Positions 21,833 through 35,850 of a stretch of 64,000 nucleotides of DNA are shown here, piece by piece. The notes under the pieces are model-generated. The model did no database searches. It worked only from the letters and a program-made list of their open reading frames with translations, and was not told the DNA's origin. Each line of letters opens with the position of its first letter. Position 1 is the first letter of the stretch. Source of the stretch: Ligula intestinalis (taxonomy: Eukaryota > Platyhelminthes > Cestoda > Diphyllobothriidea > Diphyllobothriidae); assembly GCA_036362985.1 (NCBI GenBank), contig JAYGXS010000005.1, forward strand, positions 27,555,194 to 27,619,193, given 5' to 3'. Both the position numbers and the translations under genes were made by a program.

Positions 21833-23672
21833 CATGTACACGAAACGCTAACTTTTCCATATATTTTCACTATTACTTGCAGAGATTTGCAATGGGCGGA
21901 GTCGTAGGCTGCTGAAGAGGATATAAAACAGACGTTTGTTATTTTCTGATAGCCATAGCGGAATGTCATATCGAGCAACGATGTGAATATGTGACACTTT
22001 TTGCTGCTGTAGATCTAAACTTAATCATTTTACCTTATTGAAAATGGCAAGGGAGTCCCACTTACCACGATCGAGCTCATCTTATCACCTTTTCGATATC
22101 TTTTTAGTAAGTCAAGGTGAGGTTGCTTTTGAAAGCCCCTTTTATGCAGGAATAAAAACACCTGAAGTATGAGACCTTCAAGTTATTCCTAAATGTATAC
22201 AAATAGTTGTATGATTAGGGATACGCATATGATTTTCATTAGGTTAACTGTTAATTTTAGCATTAAGACACTGGAATATTTACCATTCCTGAAATTATAT
22301 GCGACTTTTCCTCTACGAACGGTACACGTTCAAATTCTTGTTTCCTTGCATGAAGGACATATATTATTTTGTCTAGATGCTATTCACTCTATGCGCATTT
22401 CTATTCGCTATTGTTGTTAAATTAGGGATGTTTGCGTGCAACGAGGGTCTCATAAAACTGTGTAAGTTGCAGAGGAAAAAAAAACTATTTTACAATAGAA
22501 TGGAAGCATGATGAATCACCCTTAAAAATTCAAAACTGGCAGGCATACCAACGGCAGCTCAAGGAATAATAATTGATAAATGTCCACGGAAGTCAACATC
22601 TATATTACGAGTGGACTCACTGAATCCAAAGTAGCTAGCCTTGGCTGTAAAAATGATCTGCTGCGATATAGCGTGGACTTTGCTGTAATGCCATACTCAT
22701 GCAAAATCGGGACCACTCTTGAGTACGAGAGAATTGATGCGAGTGACAGGTGAATTGTCAATAGTACGATCATGCAAACCTTGTCTTGTCAGCGGTCAAT
22801 GGCAGTTTCGGTACAACTAGTAGACCTGCTTTTAGGGAACAGGCCGCATAATCTTGAACCAACTAGAATGTGGTCAAATCTGCTTTCCATATGACCATCA
22901 TCAGGTCAGAGAATTTTTCAACAACGGTCCTGTAAGCTAGTGCTGAGCAGTAAAACTCGATTTCCAACACACTTTGGCACTGAAAATATCATCTGATGTT
23001 AAGAAGTAGTAAATTTGGATCACTAAGTGTAATGGCTATTTTGACCTGACGATTCGACCTTCGTCGTCAATACTTTACTCGAGACAGTATCATAAAAACA
23101 AAGGGAATTGCAATGATAAACGTATTTTATTTGCTAGTCTACTCTCCATTAGGAGACGCAATGAAGTACAGCTGACTGGCATTGATCGTGTCCGTGGAGC
23201 GGCTGCCATCTGAATGCCGAAATTCGCATGATGCCAATTTCTACATATTTATTTTACATCCAGACGCTCTCACTTTGATGGCGCTGCCTTCCGACATGAC
23301 CTGACAGAATAAGGACCAACGAAAGGTATTGAGATAGCAGACAGTGTGCACCGATGCCTAAAAAATGCCAGGACACCACCACTGAAGGCTGTCTAGGTTG
23401 CGCGGATACAGGTGGCTAAAAGTAACGGCTGTTAGGACAAGAATAACATTTCATTTGTTTTCCGAATTTGCTTTACACTACAGCTTTGAATGCGATAGGT
23501 CATTTCATGAGAATTCTACTGACAAACATCTTCAATTTTATGCTAACGAAATTTGTCTCAATTTTTATAATAATAATGATATGTGTATTATGCCAGTTTA
23601 CAGGCAAGTGTAAAGAGTTGTTAATGCACCTCTTGGGCGCCTTCCAACACCTCGAAGACCGGAAAAAACCTA
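21833..23672. other. No gene recognised
   Basis: Short open frames only; no repeat or motif I can support. Confidence 0.55.
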
Positions 23673-23759
23673 AAACAAACTCCCTAAGTTGCAGCCAGTA
23701 TTGGTTTTGTTTCAGGTTTTTCTGTTTTGTCAATACTGGGCGAGATAGGGAGTTTGTTT
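23673..23759. repeat. Imperfect foldback (about 30-bp arms)
   Basis: The left arm begins AAACAAACTCCCTA and ends CCAGTATTG (23673-23703). The right arm is its inverse, CAATACTGG then TAGGGAGTTTGTTT (23731-23759). The outer 14 bp and inner 9 bp pair perfectly; the middle 6-8 bases do not. The loop is 27 bases. It could be a small foldback/MITE relic or part of a larger hairpin element. Confidence 0.8.
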
Positions 23760-24079
23760 CAAGTGAAAAAAACCTGCCTGCAAAGGTATGATACAAACGG
23801 AATAAATGTACAGTTGTAAGCTGAGTTGACTCATCAGCAGGAGAACTGTTTCATATCGTTTAAAAACATTAGTTCCAGACGGAGAGGGTTGGCACAAGAA
23901 CGCAGTTTTCTCAGTCTTCCTTCAATGGTTGTCGGCAAAAGTTGCGCGATATCGGCTGAAGGGTCAGCAGACTGCGGGCTGCTGCTTCAGCAGCATTATC
24001 TTGAGCATGAAGCCTGGCGGGGTTCAAAGTCCACGAACGCCATCAGAGTGAAAGAGGGATTCCACCGAGTCAGCACCCA

Positions 24080-24545
24080 AAATTCGTGACAGATGTCCTG
24101 AATGTAGAAAACTAGTTATAGCTCTTTTAAACGTAGGGTAGCTTTGCTGGGTTATAATACTTTTGGGCTGCTTATTCCAGATTGATATGGCGTTTTCTGA
24201 TAAGAATTGCCGGAACTTAACTGTATGTGCCATAGGAAGAAATCAAAATACGTCTCGATGACTGGCGCGTCGAGACTGCTCAAGCTGCCTTATTGTACTA
24301 AGAGGATTAAAGGTTTGACCATTCAAAAGTTTAAACAATAAAAATAGACCCTTCTGCAATCGTCGAAAGCACAGGGAATCCGGCTTTATAAGTTCGCACC
24401 TTTGTTGGTAGGTTAAGTTACGGTGTTCTGTAGTGAAAACTTTTCTAGTGAAGAAGTGCTGCACCGATTCTATTTTCTTCCTTTCACTAGTACGCAGAAG
24501 ATTGAATAGGGGCGAGCAGTATTCGAGACTAGGTTTTAATTTTTA
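24080..24545 (-). pseudogene. LINE (CR1/jockey-type) RT C-terminal fragment
   Basis: Minus-strand peptides in order: LKPSLEYCSPLFNLLR, KKIESVQHFFTRKVF, LTYQQRCELIKPDSLCFRRL, LFLLFKLLNGQTFNPLS, then FRQFLSENAISIWNKQP and FKRAITSFL. This is the thumb and C-terminal region of CR1/jockey-clade RTs (usual wording LEYCSPVW...RVQRRFTR...WNSLP). The active site is absent, so it is a 5'-truncated insertion; one frame change lies near 24235. Confidence 0.82.
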
Positions 24546-27500
24546 GTACCCTCCCCAACCAACTCTGAAAAAACAACACCCCATTTATTCATCAATGACC
24601 ATAGTTTATTTAGTTAATTATCATATAAATTTATAGGCCTGAAGATAATTTATCGGAAGCTGACGTATGCTCGCCAATTATCTTCTTATATTTAAAATGA
24701 GCACTTTGCAAATTTGAATTTATAAGCCTTTTGCGTGTTTGTAATAGTTCAGTCATACGTACTTGGATAAAAGTCTAAAATAGGTGTAACTATTAAAGAG
24801 AATCAATTTGAATTATGTTTTAAACAGATGAATGAGGAACTGGAATGCAAGGAAACTGAACCTCATTACATGCATCTTAACACGTTCATGGCGCAAAGCG
24901 ACGGAAAATATTATCATTTTGCGAAATGCTCACATCCTAAATAGATGAATGGAAATTCGAAAATTTATTTCTGTGATATTTGTGGAATATTTATGTCACA
25001 TATATTCAAGTATTTACGTTGGCGACTTAATAATATTCCCTTCCTCAAGCAGAATGAAAAGAAAAAGAGATAACTTCCTCTGCCATCTGCAAAATGCAGA
25101 ACTTAACTAGTAAAAACACTGCATTAGTAAACAGTCCACTAAATATTGCCGTTAAAATTCCGCCGAAGTCATTCAAAAATCTACATTTCTACACTCGAGG
25201 TGATTTCAAACCATACCACGCCTTTTGCATAGTAGAAGGGCCCCTTTCTTGACTACACATGATGATTTTCTAATCAATCCCCTCAACCTACAGTTCAGGT
25301 AACATGAGTAATTGACGTATAAATAGTGGACCTACCATACGCCTTTTAAAATATCCACGTGTCATGACTACCACGATGACATTTGTCACATGGCACAGGT
25401 CATTGAAGTGTTCACAAATTAGGCGTCCTAGAAACGGTTTTTTGTCATTTTTTTTTATTTAAGCAAGGCTATTAACGACCCTAAATTTGGATTCAAGCCA
25501 GTCGTATAAGCTCGGTGTTAACATCATTATTAGGGCATTATGTGTGGGATGGTTTTATTCAGCAATCAATCATGCTTTATGCGTACCTCATCGTATGCTG
25601 CATGCAACAATGCCACTGAAGAAACTTCGTAGCATGTGATCCGAACATTTGACATAAATGGCGATGGGTCTCCTATTAGGAAACTCGCCCATTTCAACGA
25701 ATATATATAAGGTGACCCGAACCTCTGCACATTGGAGGCTTCCTGTGTTATATTTCGAAAGTTATCATCGCGCCACTTGTTCTTTTGGTGGTTCACATCC
25801 TACGTATTCTCAAGGATAATTGCGAGGGAGCATCTAGGCAATTCACTTCTATGTCGGGCAGGATGGCGATTTTTAACGGGCTGCGCTCCTTTCTAATTGT
25901 TGCATTGTAAAAAGTTGTTACTTGCATCGCTGCATTTATTTTGAATACAAAGACTATATTCATATTTTTGCAGCTTGAAATTGCAGCTCCTCGAAGGAGA
26001 CAGCTTCGCTGAGATCGATATGCCATTTGCACGCCACACTGCCCACCAAGTTTCTGCTTTCGGTGCCGGAGGATGCACGTACGCGTTTTAATTAACATAT
26101 TTATTACCGTAAGTGAATGAAATATGTTTGCACGTATTCAGTTATCCCATGGATGAACGTTAACCCATGTCTTGTGAACCAGCTGCTAGTAAAAACTTGG
26201 TCACAAAATTTCACCGTAACATGGACCTCTAACGTAGCCCCTGAACAGCGTAGCATATCCAGGTGTCTACGTCGGCAGTGACCGATGTTTCAAGCGTATT
26301 CGTTACCAGCGATTTCTTTATGAATCCCATTATGTAGGGTCTATTGGTCAGAAGGAGATGTCAGGAAACCAGAAAAAAACGTTATGTTTGGATACCTTCT
26401 CTTTGTCATTTTTGCGGACTTTGTGTCTCCCCTCTGTCAACTGTTCGTATTTCTGCAGGTATAATTTATGCAAAGTGATGAAATGGTGATCTGTCTCAAC
26501 AAACAACATTTTTTACGTATAATTTGGTGAAGTTGAAAGTTACAGTTTCATTCAATTTTGTATTTGCTTATGCTAATCTAACTGAGCGAACATTGTCAAC
26601 TGGTACGCGTTGCAGATATGGAGACATCTTTAAGCACGAACTACACTGGCTGATTAAGGGTTAGCTTATGACTGTGGCTAACACATTTGACTCGACGGCT
26701 TTATCGTTTGAAAAATATCAGCCCACAATGTTGCTTCTAATTAGTCCCACCTGCAGGTTTGTTCATACCGTTTCTTGTTGTGCACTCCTGTCTGTTGCCT
26801 TAGCCTACTGGATGTCCGTTTATATTGTCCTTCCTGAGATTAAGTGTATATAGTGCGCTAATTGGGGACGTGGTGTGTATTCGATAATCTAAACATATGT
26901 GTTTATCACGAATATAAGCTAATATGCGTGCCCCGGGTTCCTGTTTAAAAGAATTGGAAGACGCGATCTCTAGAATGATAATTGTATAATGAGCTTTCGG
27001 CTTCACACGAGTAGCCATCGTCAGAGGAAATGAGAACAGCAAGCGTCAGCTACGCATAAATGGGTTTGGTAGGGAGGTGGTGGCAATTATTGATTCATAC
27101 CTGTCCACGCCATGTCCACTGTCACGCTATCTTCTCGTGTATGTGCATTTTTTAATCAGACATTTGCTCTTTTAAAGGCTTATTCAAACATGGTATGACT
27201 TATGAAACATAATACGTACCTCTACTGACCACCACAAGCACCGTACACATTTATTATGCTACACAGTCGTAGCGAGTTCACATTGTTATGACTATTTCGA
27301 CCAACCAGCAGCGGCCCTGTTGACACCTGCAAGCAAGTAATTGACGTGCATTTTTAATTGTTTTTAATCCATATAATTTCTAGTATATTTTGAACAATGG
27401 ACAGCCCAAATGTGTTCTTATAGCTTCCTCTTTCTAGACGTGAGTTGCTACTTACGATTAACAAACTCCAGTGTGTGCGTGAAAATACACCATTAATTAT

Positions 27501-28599
27501 TGACTTAGGCAATATTCTGTGTATTTGCAAAACCACGGACTTATTTCGGAATAATTAGGTGTTTTCGTCATTTTAATGTAGTATTTTTATATTAAGCTGA
27601 TGTGTACTCGTTGATTAAGGCATACACACATGCGTGGGGGGAATCAATGCCTAACGGTTAATTTTTGGGGATGATTGAGGCGATTATGGATGTCAGAGAA
27701 TATTTCGCGTACCCTAGAGGTGCCACATCATTGATTGTATACCTTGCCGAATATTTCAAAGATACTGTTGGCTTAAGAAGTGTGCAAATGGGTGACCCAC
27801 GCACGCAGGATTTCGTAATGTGCATCAAAATGAACATCACGGTTAACTCTGGTTGAGCTGATGGGCATCGCTTTGACGAAGTATCGCATTCGCTTCGTGT
27901 AGGCATTGATATTCACCTCGGTGCCGTCCCTACTGAAATGGTGATTATCCGCAAATACGAATGATAAAGGGTGAATGGATAATTTCGTTCGTTGGTGTGA
28001 GTTACAAGACAGCAGCCTGTGTGTTTGACTTCGACACGAGAACAGCTGGTGCAAAATAAGCAGTAAACTACTTTCTCCCGTTAGACTGTATGCTAACTGA
28101 GCGATCTTTTCTTGGAATAAAACTGCGTGAAAGTAGAATGTAGGCTTGCGGGTGATGAAGCTGTCGGAAAAACTTGAGTTACCAGAGATTTTTTAGGAAA
28201 TTCCTTTCACGTAAGACAAAGGATAATATTTACATGGCATTTTGTCTCCATTATACCGAATAAAGGTCTCCCTGTCCACAGAAATGCTAAGCAACGTTAT
28301 TTGGTGCAGACGATGAGCCATCTCTGCTTGTATTTAAGCTGCCTACGCAGATATACGCCATGGACGATTCACAGCAGATTATGACAGCCCAACTATTCCC
28401 TATAATGAAACGTCAAGATGGCCCATTGAGAATATACGACATGCAAAAAACTAGTGCAAACTGTAGAAACCAAACCATTGACAATTTTGAAGTTTTCAAA
28501 GGAAATACGACTCTTGAAATTTTGCATTTGTAATATATTATACAAGATTTAAACACTGTTTTCGTTGTGCTGAAAAATTGCATGATTCAGAACGTAACG
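24546..28599. other. AT-rich stretch, no gene recognised
   Basis: No recognisable protein motif, RNA gene or repeat. Short frames around 25.6-26.1 kb (minus) and 27.7-28.05 kb show no family signature. Confidence 0.55.
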
Positions 28600-31500
28600 A
28601 GGTGATGCACAAAACTTAGGGCTCTACGCCTTCCATTGAGAAAAATATTCCATATGTCACATGTTAGAAAATGACTTTGCGAAATAAAATGCTCTAAGCA
28701 AAATTGCTTGCTCATGTGCCTTGCAGGTTTTTAAAAACAAAACTGATAGGAACTAAAAGAACTTGTTTCAACAAATGACTTGCAAAAAAATTAGGATGAC
28801 GTTTGAGAGCCAATCGCAAGAGTTCGAAGAAATTACGTTTGACCTTTTCCTAGGAAAAAAGGACTGGAATGTTCCCAGTTAGTACGTAAGCTGGGAGGGT
28901 CGTAGCTAATAGCTTCGTTTTTACTACTGCCTGTTTGATGGCAGCTTTTGAAAATTACCTACTTTTTGCGAAGTCGTTGTCTAACGTCGGTTAAATATCT
29001 ATATACAATTTCAAATTGCACATATAAGCCCTTAAGTGTACTGAGGTACTCCGATTAATGAATTAATTTCCCATACATTAAAACAGTTTAACTTTCAAAT
29101 CTCAACTATCTATGAGAACGGACATAGTGCATGTCATTGGACGCATCGATGAACCTGTTTCCCTACACTTGTGTCAAGCATGGCAGAAATCTGGCAAAAT
29201 ACCTAGGTCAGCTAATACTAATAAAGGTATTGCAGGTTTGTGAAATTTCTATTGGCTGTATTTATTTGTTTTTTCTGTGGGGATTGGTCAGGTCATGACA
29301 GGCTTGCTCACCTACCTCGAATACGATGTGTTCTTTAACATTGGCTGTGGTCTCAATTATTCTAAACAAAAGTCAGCTAAACATTTGGCAATATGAATAT
29401 TTCTACCTACAAATTCCGTGATACTGCCTTTGGAAATTCCCTATACGCATAGGGCAATGTCTGTGTAAGAAACGCTATGAAAATACATCTGTGATTACTG
29501 ATTCGATTCATATATTTTGTGTTCAAAGGGCAAATTTACTTGTGACTATACGAAAACCCTGTTTCATCTAGTGGATATTCGGGCATGACACACCACTCTG
29601 TTGGAGTTATGCCTTCGTCAAACATATCTAGCAATAGCAAATTCTCTGTTTTTCTAACATTTGTAAACGCAACATCTATTAGGACGGCGAATATTGTGCT
29701 TGCATGATTAAATATGTAGCCTGCAGGATTTTACGGTATGGTTTTTCATGTGTATCTGTGAGATTTGACATATACGATGCAATCCTGACAGAAGATAACC
29801 TGTCCCGGATGTAACAGAAGCATGTTTAAACCGACAAGAATGCAAGTAGAGGTGCATTATTTGAGACCAAAACACACCACAGTGTAACAATTTAGCGCTC
29901 AATAATTTAGTTTTCCATCAAAAAGTTCCATTTGAATATTCGTGCTCGCATACAAATCCCATTTATAACATATTAAAAAATTTCGGTTAAAGGTGGGTAC
30001 GGAAGTCTGTATACGACGCGTTTTCGTGAACTGGCAGAAATAACCTCGGAAAATGATGATAAATTGCAAAGTTGTATTAAGATTGCTCAAAAGTTCATCT
30101 TTTTTAGAATCTTGCTACAATATACTGCAGCAAATACTCAAATGAGAATGATAATTTGAAAAGCCTTGGTACTAATAATAACGCTAAGTAAGCATACACC
30201 GCCAATTCTGCAGTGGTATGGCGATGCACATAGCCAAGGTTAGGATACACACTCCCCCAGCCTGTCACGTTCCTAGCCCATCAGCAGCGGCAGAGTGGCT
30301 AGTAGCAAGGACACAATGACAGGACGGTGAAACGCAAGTCAGCTAGAATAGCAGATTCTGGATTTTTGGCCGTCATCTGGCATACCCATTCCATCGGATG
30401 CATTACTATAATTCACTATTGGGTGTCAGAACGGCTGACAATATGCGTAAGTTATGCTTGCGATAAATAATATTTCTGCTCAAATTTCAGCCAAACGAAA
30501 AAATGTCAAGCATTCACATGTCATTTTCTGTGTGCTTATGACATTAAACTTAGTTTTGTGATGGACATTTACACCGCTGCAAACAGCCCTAGAATGTCGG
30601 ATAACACAGCTGCTCCAATGGCTCAAATTTACTTGCATACTGTGCGTGTGTTTTGTATTTGATTGAACACATTCGCTGGAGGTTTGTGCGGTTTAAATGT
30701 TTATGTGCCGCTAAAGACATTTGTAAACGCCTGAAAATGTTCAATACTGAAATCTTCGAGGAAAATGTTTGTGCTATTTGGGATTTACGATATTCCCTTA
30801 TAACATTAACATCATCTTCACGCTGTTTTCCAAACACACCATATAGGGGTTGAGAATTTGCCTACCAAATGTGGAAAATGGATGACACAGAATCATCAAC
30901 GTTGTACCCTTCGTAGTTCGAAAACATTATCCGATTTGCCATATGTTAAAAAGACCTTGATGAACTAAAATAGTCTAGGTAAAATTGATTATTCATGTTT
31001 TTTGCAGTTTTTTGAGAACCAACACAACAGGAACTAAAGACTATCTTTGGTATATGACGTACAACATAAAAATTAGGTTTATGCTGTAGAGGTAATTGCA
31101 GAAATTCGAAGAAAGTATTTTTGACCCTCTCCTAGGAAAAAAAACCATTGGTGTGTTACCACCTAGTACGTGGGCTGCCAGGGTCGTTACTAATTGCCTC
31201 GTTTAAACTACTGCCTGTTTGATGGCAGCTTTCGAAAACTACGTGCTTTTGCTGCAGTGGTTGGTAAACGTCGGCTCAAATATGCACACAAAATGTTGAT
31301 TTGCACATGTTAGCCCTTTAATAGACTGACGTACTGAGAATTATATGCTAATTTTTTTCAGAATTTAAAACCGTTGAAATTTAAAGTCATCCCTCACTAC
31401 AAGAACGGACACAGCGAATTTTTTGGACCCACTATTGAAACAATTACATAAAACCTGTGTCAAACATGGCAAAATTCTAGCCAAAAAACTAGTTTGGTAT

Positions 31501-31879
31501 TAGCACATGTATTTCAGGTATATGTAATGTCAATTGCTTTTACTAATTTTTTTCCTGATGGATTCGGTAAAATCACGCAGTATCGCTCTTCTACCTCGAG
31601 TACAGCATTTTGTACCGCTCGCTGAGGTGTCAAGCATAAGGCCATTTCTTTGAGTGAAACGGTATGAAATTACACCTCTGATTCCTCATACTTTTCACGA
31701 AGTTGGTGTTTAAAAAAGTAATTTTACTGTTTTGTATACGAAAACCTTTATTTCTCTAGCGAATATTCGGGCTTTACAACTTTCTCTGCAGAGGCTATGA
31801 ATTCGTCAAATAATTCTCGCAAGGGCAGATTTTATGTATGTCCCAAATTTGTAAACTCAGTATTCGCTCGAAGGATGTG

Positions 31880-32580
31880 TGACTAGAAGATACAATGAGC
31901 AGTGGCCACGAAATCTTGACACATGAAACTCATATACTAACATATATTAGATCGTTTTTTTTAATGGTTTGTCGTTTAAGGTCTGCACGCTTACAAAATT
32001 TCTTCCAAACCTAACCTGGGGAACAACCAAGTGTCTCAGTCGCCACAGAAATAGTGGTTGCTATTTGTGTTTCTGGAGCGACATACCTGACATACGTCCA
32101 AAACAGACGGTTTTAATTAGGTAGTCTCGAAACTACAAATAGACCACAAGCTTATGAGCATTGGCAACAATTGGTACTTTTTTATACGTACGTTCTAGTC
32201 ATCACATGCTTGTCATTTGTGTTTATTTCTTCGTCAAGCGTGCGTATGAGTAGCAGTTTATTTGAGTTTCTCAAACATGTGAACCAAAAAATCCGCTTGT
32301 ATGCCAAGGGAGTAGATGACACTATATGCAGTGGCCGCGAAGTGGCTACATTTGACACCTATTAATGCACATTATTAACCATAAGATCTTGTGCAGTCGT
32401 TTGCCCTTCAGAGTTGGATCCCTGGCCGGTGATGGTCTCCGCATATTCCAATGCCTTACGTGGTGAACCGAAACATGAATCTTTTGCGCAATCAAGCGTG
32501 GTGCATCCGTGTGCTGCGCGGGCGATATTTGTAAAAACAGGAAATTTTAATTAGACCATCTACAATGCAAAATTGTTACT
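31880..32580 (+). repeat. Direct duplication inside the repeat cluster
   Basis: The segments at 31880-32140 and 32305-32580 match in order: GCAGTGGCCACGAA with GCAGTGGCCGCGAA, then CATATATTAGATC with ACCATAAGATC, and TTTTAATTAGGTAGTCT with TTTTAATTAGACCATCT. Spacing is about 430 bp. Confidence 0.65.
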
Positions 32581-34905
32581 TGTCAGTAGCTTGAACTTCG
32601 TACGACAAGGTTCGTTATGTTTGCAAAATGCTCATTTTTATAACCGAATCGATACTCTCATTTACTATTAAAAATCCACGAGCAGATAAGCTTTATAGTG
32701 CAGAGATTCGGGGTCAGGGCATTTTAAAATGTCGTCTCTAAAAAAATGCAGATCTTCGGCAACTTTTGAAAATCCATTTTTTTGTCAAGAAAAGACTTTA
32801 AGAAAACGCATTTGCACACCTTCGTAGAGAGAGGCATTCAGCGTCAGAGGATTAATAGTTTTCCGCTTGGACAATTTTGCACACAGACAGGTTTGATAAT
32901 TCTGAAGGGTTACCCATGAAAATTATGAGATCGGTGAAGAAATATTTTAATAGTTGGTATTAAAAATAAATTTTATCTTCTTGGCCATGGTCTTGGTAAG
33001 AACAATATCAATCATAAAATGAAGTATTGGATGTTGGTTTTGCAAACGCTCTTTGCGCTTGCGTGATTTAACATGCAGCCAGCATCATGGTTTTTTGAAG
33101 GGTATTTGTGAGATTCGAAAGACTACATACAATCGTCACAGAGGAAAACCTGTCCAAATACAACAAAAGCATTACTCATCTGAACTTCAAGTTATGTGAA
33201 ACTAAGCAGCTATTTTAGGAGGGGTTCAGTATTTTAAGGCGATAGAATACTATACTTTAACTATTCACAAGACCACATTTTATATAAACATCCAGCAATG
33301 ATTTCAATCTGGGGACTTTACTGGAATTCCGTGATCGCACGCGAACTTCATAGCTAACATATTTTAAAAAAAACAAGGTTGAGTTGGATACCATTGTCTG
33401 TATTCGACGCATTTTCCTAAACTGCCACTTGCAAACTCACATGATGGCAATATATTGGTTAACCCTAAACAATTGCCCAAAATTTCATCTGATCTACGAA
33501 TCGTGCCACAATATACTGAAGGAAAATTTAAAATAGCAAGCTAATGACCATTTCAATTAGGGTAGGTAAATTTTCCTGAGCTCTGGTGACCTATTGCCTA
33601 GCTGGTTATTGGAACAAGAAAACAGAATTCCCCGGTCATCAATTACTGAGCATCTGATAGACTCGGGCCATTCTGTTTACCCCAAAACATCCTTCCGAGT
33701 ACTTGTTCGAGCATGAACAACTCGCATTTTACGCTGCCTGGAGGCTGCCTACATACGGAGGGTCAAACACGACCTATGTAAACAGTTGGAGCATGTAGTG
33801 AACCTAACTTTGCCTTGATAACATTGGCTCCATGTTTATACATCTTTCCTCCTAAATTGTTATCTCAGACGTTCTTTCCGTTATTTTTTGCTGACAATAG
33901 CGTTTAAACTTCTCATGTTATTGATTAGCCACTAGGCCACTTCTTATAACTTTGTGTTTATATCGATTTTGTCTGTATGAATTCAGTGTGTATCTTCCCT
34001 TATGTGATTCTCGTAAAGTAATGAGAGGCGGGAACTGAAGATTTCTCTCGAAATGATATGGATCCAATGAAGCATTTTGTTGTTTTTGCCATATTTAAAT
34101 TGTATATGTTTCTGTTATTATTCCTTTGCGATACTCTTTATAGTACTTATATTATTTTATGATTTTTCTTGAATTCTCCCGCGCATGTGCTGAGCATTTG
34201 CCTACTACATATAGAAAATTAAAGACAGATAATCAACAGCGTTGTACCCTTCAGATTTCAAAAAAAGGTATCTGGTTTGTCACAAGGTAGAAAGACCTTG
34301 ATGAAATAAATACTGTACCAATAAAGGGCTTGCTCATTTGCGTTGCATGTTTTTTTTGAGAACGAGCATGATAGGAACTAAAACACCATATTTGCTTAAT
34401 AAAGTTCAACGTTCATAGCCATTTGCAGGAAATCGAAGAAATTGTGTAAGACCTTCACCAAAGGAAAAGCACGACGGATGTTTTATCGCCAAGTGTGTGG
34501 GTTTCTAAGGTCGTAGCTAATAGCCTCCGTTTCTCTGCTGCCTGTCTTATGACAGCTTTGAAAATTATTTGCCTCTTCCTCCGTGGCTGATGAATTTAGG
34601 CTCATATGTTATAATGTTATATCATGCTGGTTTACATATTAAGCCCTTAGGGCGAACATCTGACAGGTGTGTCAAGCCATGGCAGACTTCCGACAAAATA
34701 CGTTGCTGGCCATGTTTGTGGTCAATATAGTTGAATATTATCTTATTTAAACTACATTTTATTTAGAGAACAGAACAGAAGAAAAAAAGCCTTCACATTT
34801 ACATCTGTACTAGCGTAGGAAATTCATTGAACATCACGAAACGTTGCATTTAGATCACGTACACACGCACGTGTCGTACATTTCCTCATAAACAGGATTT
34901 ACCTG

Positions 34906-35267
34906 TCAACTTAGTTGAATGAACATGATAAAAAAACTTAGATTTTTGCCAAATAAAAGGGCCTGTATGCGTAGGACAGATAAGATACTAGTCCCCTTGC
35001 AGATAAGCTGACCCACAGGCCGATGCAATTGCGGTTGAGCGAAGTTAAACATTGCATATCGGGAAAACATGACAGGTAGACAGCTTGCGAACGCTATAGA
35101 CATCAGCATTTCAATACTGAAATCCTCCTGCAGTTCACCACTTTTAATATTTCCACACATGATTTGAATCATCATCATGCATTCCCTGGAACTCTGCGAC
35201 ATGCGTGCTGCAGAATTGCGTGCTAGATACGCCAACGGGAATGAGGTATCATCGACAGCACTGTAAC
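34906..35267 (-). other. Possible internal exon, unrecognised (low confidence)
   Basis: Minus strand: a good 3' splice-site sequence, TTTTCACCTACACAG, ends at 35268. An open frame then runs about 119 codons to a stop at 34906 (YSAVDDTSFPLAYLARNSAA, then SSRECMMMIQIMCGNIKSGE and a hydrophobic stretch MLMSIAFASCLPVMF). I do not recognise the protein. A clean donor site was not found, and open frames of this length occur by chance in this window, so it may be nothing. Confidence 0.18.
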
Positions 35268-35850
35268 CTGTGTAGGTGAAAACGTCCTTGATATGTCAGA
35301 AGTCTGAGATGATTTTGCTGTGTAAAAACAAGATATGAAAACAAAGATAACTTGTCTATCAGTACTTTTAGACCAACCACGATACATCCATATTTTAAGA
35401 AAGAACATTCTACAAAAATACGATGATAATTTCTAATCTTTTATTTCAGAAGGTTGAAAAACGTAGATCTGACCTTTTTCTTAGGAAAAAATATTTGTGT
35501 TTCGTAGGCCAGAACCCCAGCTTCCTGAATGGTCTAATAATGTTGTTAAAACTACTGAAAGTCTGAGGACTCACGAGTAGCCCCACCAGCTGATAAATGT
35601 CGCCCAAATATTCGTATCAAATTTTCCTTCACACGCACAAGCCCGTTCACATGTTGATCTACTCTGAGTTTTAAATTATATTCTGCTGAAATTGAATCTT
35701 GAAATCCCGCAACTGCATGACCTATCATAAATCACAAATAAAATGCTGTTTTACCCATGAATGAACCGCAACTCACGCAGCTGTGTCAAGCACTGGCCGA
35801 TTTCCACCTGAGTGATTAGCTCATAGACGTTATCTCAGTGGGTTAAATGT

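Larger units (their letters stand above)
28600..35850 (+). repeat. Degenerate repeat cluster (about four partial copies)
   Basis: One block recurs at 28630-29260, 30930-31560, 34230-34710 and 35430-35850. Shared landmarks are GACCTTTTCCTAGGAAAAAA, ACTGCCTGTTTGATGGCAGC, TGTGTCAAGCATGGCAGA and ATAGGAACTAAA. A following block (CGAAAACC...ATATTCGGGC) is at 29480-29690 and 31670-31870, and a third (GACAGAAGATAACCTGTCC, ACAATATACTGCAGCAAA) at 29700-30140 and 33060-33560. Copies are in the same orientation at irregular spacing (2.2, 3.3 and 1.0 kb) and diverged by roughly a third of positions. No coding frame is shared, so this is a noncoding family or old segmental duplication. Confidence 0.75.
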
